Part shown: positions 51,054 through 53,153 of the stretch, piece by piece | Layout: each line of letters begins with the position of its first letter | Position numbering within the stretch: the stretch's first letter is position 1 | Assembly: GCA_910588215.1 (NCBI GenBank) | Contig: CAJUQJ010000029.1 | Location: 1-53,153 of the forward strand | DNA length: 53,153 nucleotides | Origin: an uncultured Lachnospiraceae bacterium | Lineage (GTDB): Bacteria; Bacillota; Clostridia; Lachnospirales; Lachnospiraceae | Reading direction: 5' to 3' | The notes under the pieces: model-generated | Seen by the model: the letters and a program-made list of their open reading frames with translations, nothing else | Databases searched by the model: none | Told to the model about the DNA's origin: nothing | Translations under genes and position numbers: made by a program

Positions 51054-52541
51054 GTCTATATTTTTAATTACTATTTGCTGCTGATAGTTCGTTGCTTTTT
51101 GGAGCGGATTTTTCAACCGCTCAAGCACACTTTTTTTATCCTGTCTTTGACTGTTCTCGTCATAGTTTTTCTCCCAATTAGCTACTTGCTCCATGTAATC
51201 TACATAAGCACTATGGGATTTATGGTAAATCCGGTAAAATTCCTGCACATTCTGATAACCATATCTTTTGACAATGCCGGATAATCCGATTTTTAAGATG
51301 TCAATCTCCTCATTTTTGCGGTCTATCCTGCTTTGCAGTTCGCATTTCTTGGTAAATCTCGCAAGTCCTTTCAGGTCATCACGCTCAATCTCCAAAGTAT
51401 TGCGTTCCTTTTCAGCCTCAAAAATGATCGCATTCTGTTGTTTCAGTTCCGTGTAAATTTTATATAACTTTAGATAAGCAGTTGCTTCGGCTGGCATGAC
51501 AGACTTGGGCGGTATCTTCGGCTTGGTCTGTGTTTCCTTTTCGGGTGATTGACGGACAGGTTCTTGCACTGGCATCTGCGGTTGTATCTGCTCTTTATCA
51601 AAAATTTTTGCGGACATCTCCCTTGCCTTTTGCAGTACCTTTGAAATCAGCATTGCCAACACCGCAACAGCACTCATAAGGATAATTCCTAATCGTTCTG
51701 GCTGATTGCCAAATAAATCAACGGATTCTTTGATGCGGTCAGAGATGTACTCTTTTTTTATCTGTTGTATCTCCGTTTCCGCCACACCGCTTACAATCGC
51801 CCTGTCAACTTCACGATTCCAACGCATACGGTATTCATTATCTGTCTGTATCTGTTCCGCTTTCGGATTATTTTTCCCTATCTTCTTGGTGGCAAGGTAC
51901 AGACCGTTTTTATCAAAAACGTGCAGTTTCTCTTTGTCGTCCTTTACAAGCGTATTGATAAGGTCGGTATAAAAATGCTTTACCTCGTCCACAAAATTGT
52001 CCTGCTTGAACAGCTTGTTCTTGGCGGTAAAGAGAGTGCGCTCATAGACTTCTCCCTTTTTTACAATCTTGTAGCCTTTACGAATATCTCCATTTTCATC
52101 AAGTATTTCTTTCTTGGTGCGGACGTGTTTCCCCTGTTCGTCATAGAACATATTGCGTGTGGCGATTTTTTCTATGGGTTCGGGTAATAGTTCCCGTTCT
52201 GAAAAAATAAGGTGAATATGGTAATTTGTCTTCCGTTTGTTATGGTGCAGAGCCGATACGTACTCCGTACCATACTTTTCCTTGAAGCGGTCTGTGAAAA
52301 GCTGCAACAGCTTGTCCGGCTCATAAAGGTCTGGGAAATATTCGGGCAGGGCAATGATAAATTCCCTCGCCTCTATACATTTCCCTTCTGTGCCGCTTTT
52401 TAGAAAGTTCTGCTGATTGCACTTTGCAAGCTTCGTCCAATAGCGGCGGTTTGTCGTTTCATAGACCGCATACAGATATTCCTGCTTCGCATGGCTGGAT
52501 ATATAAGTGATCCTGCCCCTAACATCAGGCAACTTGCTCAT
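51039..52541 (-). CDS. MobA/MobL family relaxase
   Basis: A 500-residue relaxase that would nick the element's oriT and lead the strand into a recipient cell. Seen: LPDVRGRITYISSHAKQEYL, a Tyr-rich YETTNRRYWTKLAK, EAREFIIALPEYF and the HUH metal motif KTNYHIHLIFSERELL. Around residue 285-305 is a hydrophobic segment (LGIILMSAVAVLAMLISKVL), followed by a Pro/Gln-rich linker and a long coiled coil, so the C-terminal part may be membrane-linked. The ATG at 52541 lacks a ribosome site; GGAAGG upstream points to an in-frame ATA at 52568. Confidence 0.88.
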   Translation of the reverse strand: MSKLPDVRGRITYISSHAKQEYLYAVYETTNRRYWTKLAKCNQQNFLKSGTEGKCIEAREFIIALPEYFPDLYEPDKLLQLFTDRFKEKYGTEYVSALHHNKRKTNYHIHLIFSERELLPEPIEKIATRNMFYDEQGKHVRTKKEILDENGDIRKGYKIVKKGEVYERTLFTAKNKLFKQDNFVDEVKHFYTDLINTLVKDDKEKLHVFDKNGLYLATKKIGKNNPKAEQIQTDNEYRMRWNREVDRAIVSGVAETEIQQIKKEYISDRIKESVDLFGNQPERLGIILMSAVAVLAMLISKVLQKAREMSAKIFDKEQIQPQMPVQEPVRQSPEKETQTKPKIPPKSVMPAEATAYLKLYKIYTELKQQNAIIFEAEKERNTLEIERDDLKGLARFTKKCELQSRIDRKNEEIDILKIGLSGIVKRYGYQNVQEFYRIYHKSHSAYVDYMEQVANWEKNYDENSQRQDKKSVLERLKNPLQKATNYQQQIVIKNIDRGAR

Positions 52542-52689
52542 GCGGATAAATGAATGTCTTTGTATTATGCTTTGTCTTCCTTCCTGCAAATGGCGGCAGC
52601 CGATTTTTGAAAGAGTAAGTATTTATTCCATAAAAATGTGAGTGGCAGCATAGGCGGCACGTTTACGAACATATCCGCCGATTGGCGGT

Positions 52690-52800
52690 TGCTACAAATG
52701 CGTAAGCATTTGCTAAGTCACGCTGGCGTGACTTATGCTCCCTGCAAGGGCGAAATCCCCATTGCATAAACGAAGTTTGTGCAATGGGGATATTTCGCTC
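52690..52800 (-). other. Candidate origin of transfer (oriT) region
   Basis: About 150-260 bp upstream of the relaxase start are three hairpins in a row: CAAATGC-GTAA-GCATTTG (52695-52712), AAGTCACGCTGGCGTGACTT (52715-52734), and a 17-bp near-perfect hairpin with arms ATCCCCATTGCATAAAC and GTTTGTGCAATGGGGAT (52755-52791). Next to the last lies CGCCCTTGCAGGG on the minus strand, which resembles the CGCCCTT core of MOB-Q type nic sites. Position and structure fit an oriT; the nic site is not proven. Confidence 0.55.
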
Positions 52801-52843
52801 TCAAACGCCGAGGGCTTAAAAGAGAGAAGAATCTCTCCCGAAA

Positions 52844-53035
52844 ATGTCTGTTAAAATATCAGATGATAGTGGAAAGCGATGCACATATGATAGTAAAAAA
52901 TGCCACCATGAGCATAGAAATGCTGCCCTATTTTCAAAAATCGGTTGCATATCAGACAAAGCACATGATATAATCTATTTGCGTGTAGGTATATCATGGC
53001 TTCGGTCTGATACATACCATTGGGCGGTTTCGTAA
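52844..53035 (+). CDS. Possible small protein of unknown function
   Basis: A 63-codon frame, MSVKISDDSGKRCTYDSKKC to WLRSDTYHWAVS, contains a CTYDSKKCHHEH cluster that could bind metal. It has no good ribosome site. Its only support is that a hairpin with a T-run follows on the same strand and holds its stop codon. It may instead be untranslated leader or noncoding RNA. No family is recognised. Confidence 0.3.
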   Translation: MSVKISDDSGKRCTYDSKKCHHEHRNAALFSKIGCISDKAHDIIYLRVGISWLRSDTYHWAVS

Positions 53036-53049
53036 GAAGCCGTCTTTTA
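53022..53049 (+). terminator. Hairpin with T-run on the plus strand
   Basis: The stem GGCGGTTTC / GAAGCCGTC (two wobble pairs) with loop GTAA is followed by TTTTAT. It suggests that a plus-strand transcript ends here, just past the stop of the partial gene on the minus strand. Confidence 0.55.
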
Positions 53050-53153
53050 TACTGCTGATTTTCTTGTAACGGATTTTACATCATTTTTATCCCGCAGATT
53101 CTTCCCCTCGTTCACTTCCATGAACTTCTCCAGTATATCAATTTTGATAAGTA
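53047..53153 (-). CDS. C-terminal end of an unidentified gene (runs off the window)
   Basis: The last 34 codons of a minus-strand gene are present: LIKIDILEKFMEVNEGKNLR and DKNDVKSVTRKSAV, then TAA at 53047-53049. The sequence is charged and helical. It lies upstream of the relaxase on the same strand, so it probably belongs to the mobilizable element. The family cannot be named from this piece. Confidence 0.5.
   Translation of the reverse strand, partial: LIKIDILEKFMEVNEGKNLRDKNDVKSVTRKSAV

Overview
The window looks like a chromosomal segment of a Gram-positive, spore-lineage Firmicute, most likely a Lachnospiraceae-type gut Clostridium. The reasons are strong GGAGG-type ribosome sites, a T-box leader on ileS, a Spo0A-type DNA-binding protein, DegV, Eis-like and DUF3048 families, and moderate GC in the core. 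No rRNA, tRNA or CRISPR array was seen.

Layout. (1) 1-18.5 kb is ordinary core: the 5' end of ileS with its T-box leader, a GNAT enzyme, two tandem hybrid histidine kinases, an FGGY sugar kinase, an AI-2E-type permease, a chemotaxis receptor, a YbaK-type deacylase, a DUF5655 protein, a MerR regulator, nicotinate phosphoribosyltransferase, a DegV protein and an Eis-like acetyltransferase. (2) 18.6-36.5 kb, all on the minus strand, is a surface or extracellular polysaccharide locus. RmlD, Gmd and Fcl make rhamnose and GDP-fucose precursors; a stand-alone Spo0A DNA-binding domain sits in the middle and is followed by a strong terminator. After it come two GT2 enzymes, the priming sugar transferase, a Wzz-like protein with a degenerate kinase-like tail, an EpsG-type polymerase, further GT2 and GT4 enzymes and a GT39-like membrane enzyme. 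No flippase or tyrosine kinase is visible. (3) A DUF3048 lipoprotein (37.0-38.2 kb) closes the core.

(4) From 38.2 kb to the end the window is accessory DNA. It starts with gene fragments (a cytidylate-kinase-like gene, an OmpR response regulator, a small membrane protein). An intact lantibiotic-immunity-type ABC transporter follows, divergent from its two-component system. Then comes a second set of broken genes: a serine recombinase, a RelE/ParE toxin with an in-frame stop beside an intact putative antitoxin, a DUF4320 fragment and two damaged acetyltransferases. A CPBP protease leads into a clearly AT-richer stretch (about 46.3-50.9 kb) with DUF6061, a MerR/TipA-like regulator with a textbook 19-bp-spacer operator promoter, a small membrane protein, and an XRE regulator divergent from a membrane protein, a repeat-bearing acidic lipoprotein and a 65-residue protein. 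The right end holds a MobA/MobL relaxase with an oriT-like set of hairpins upstream, so this part is probably an integrated mobilizable element or its remains.

The most unusual items are the XRE/membrane protein/repeat-lipoprotein module (48.4-50.9 kb), the receiver-less Spo0A domain in the polysaccharide locus, the Wzz protein with a relic kinase tail, a 154-bp inverted-repeat element next to the relaxase, and the two regions of decayed genes. All family names come from reading the translated sequence; no database search was possible.
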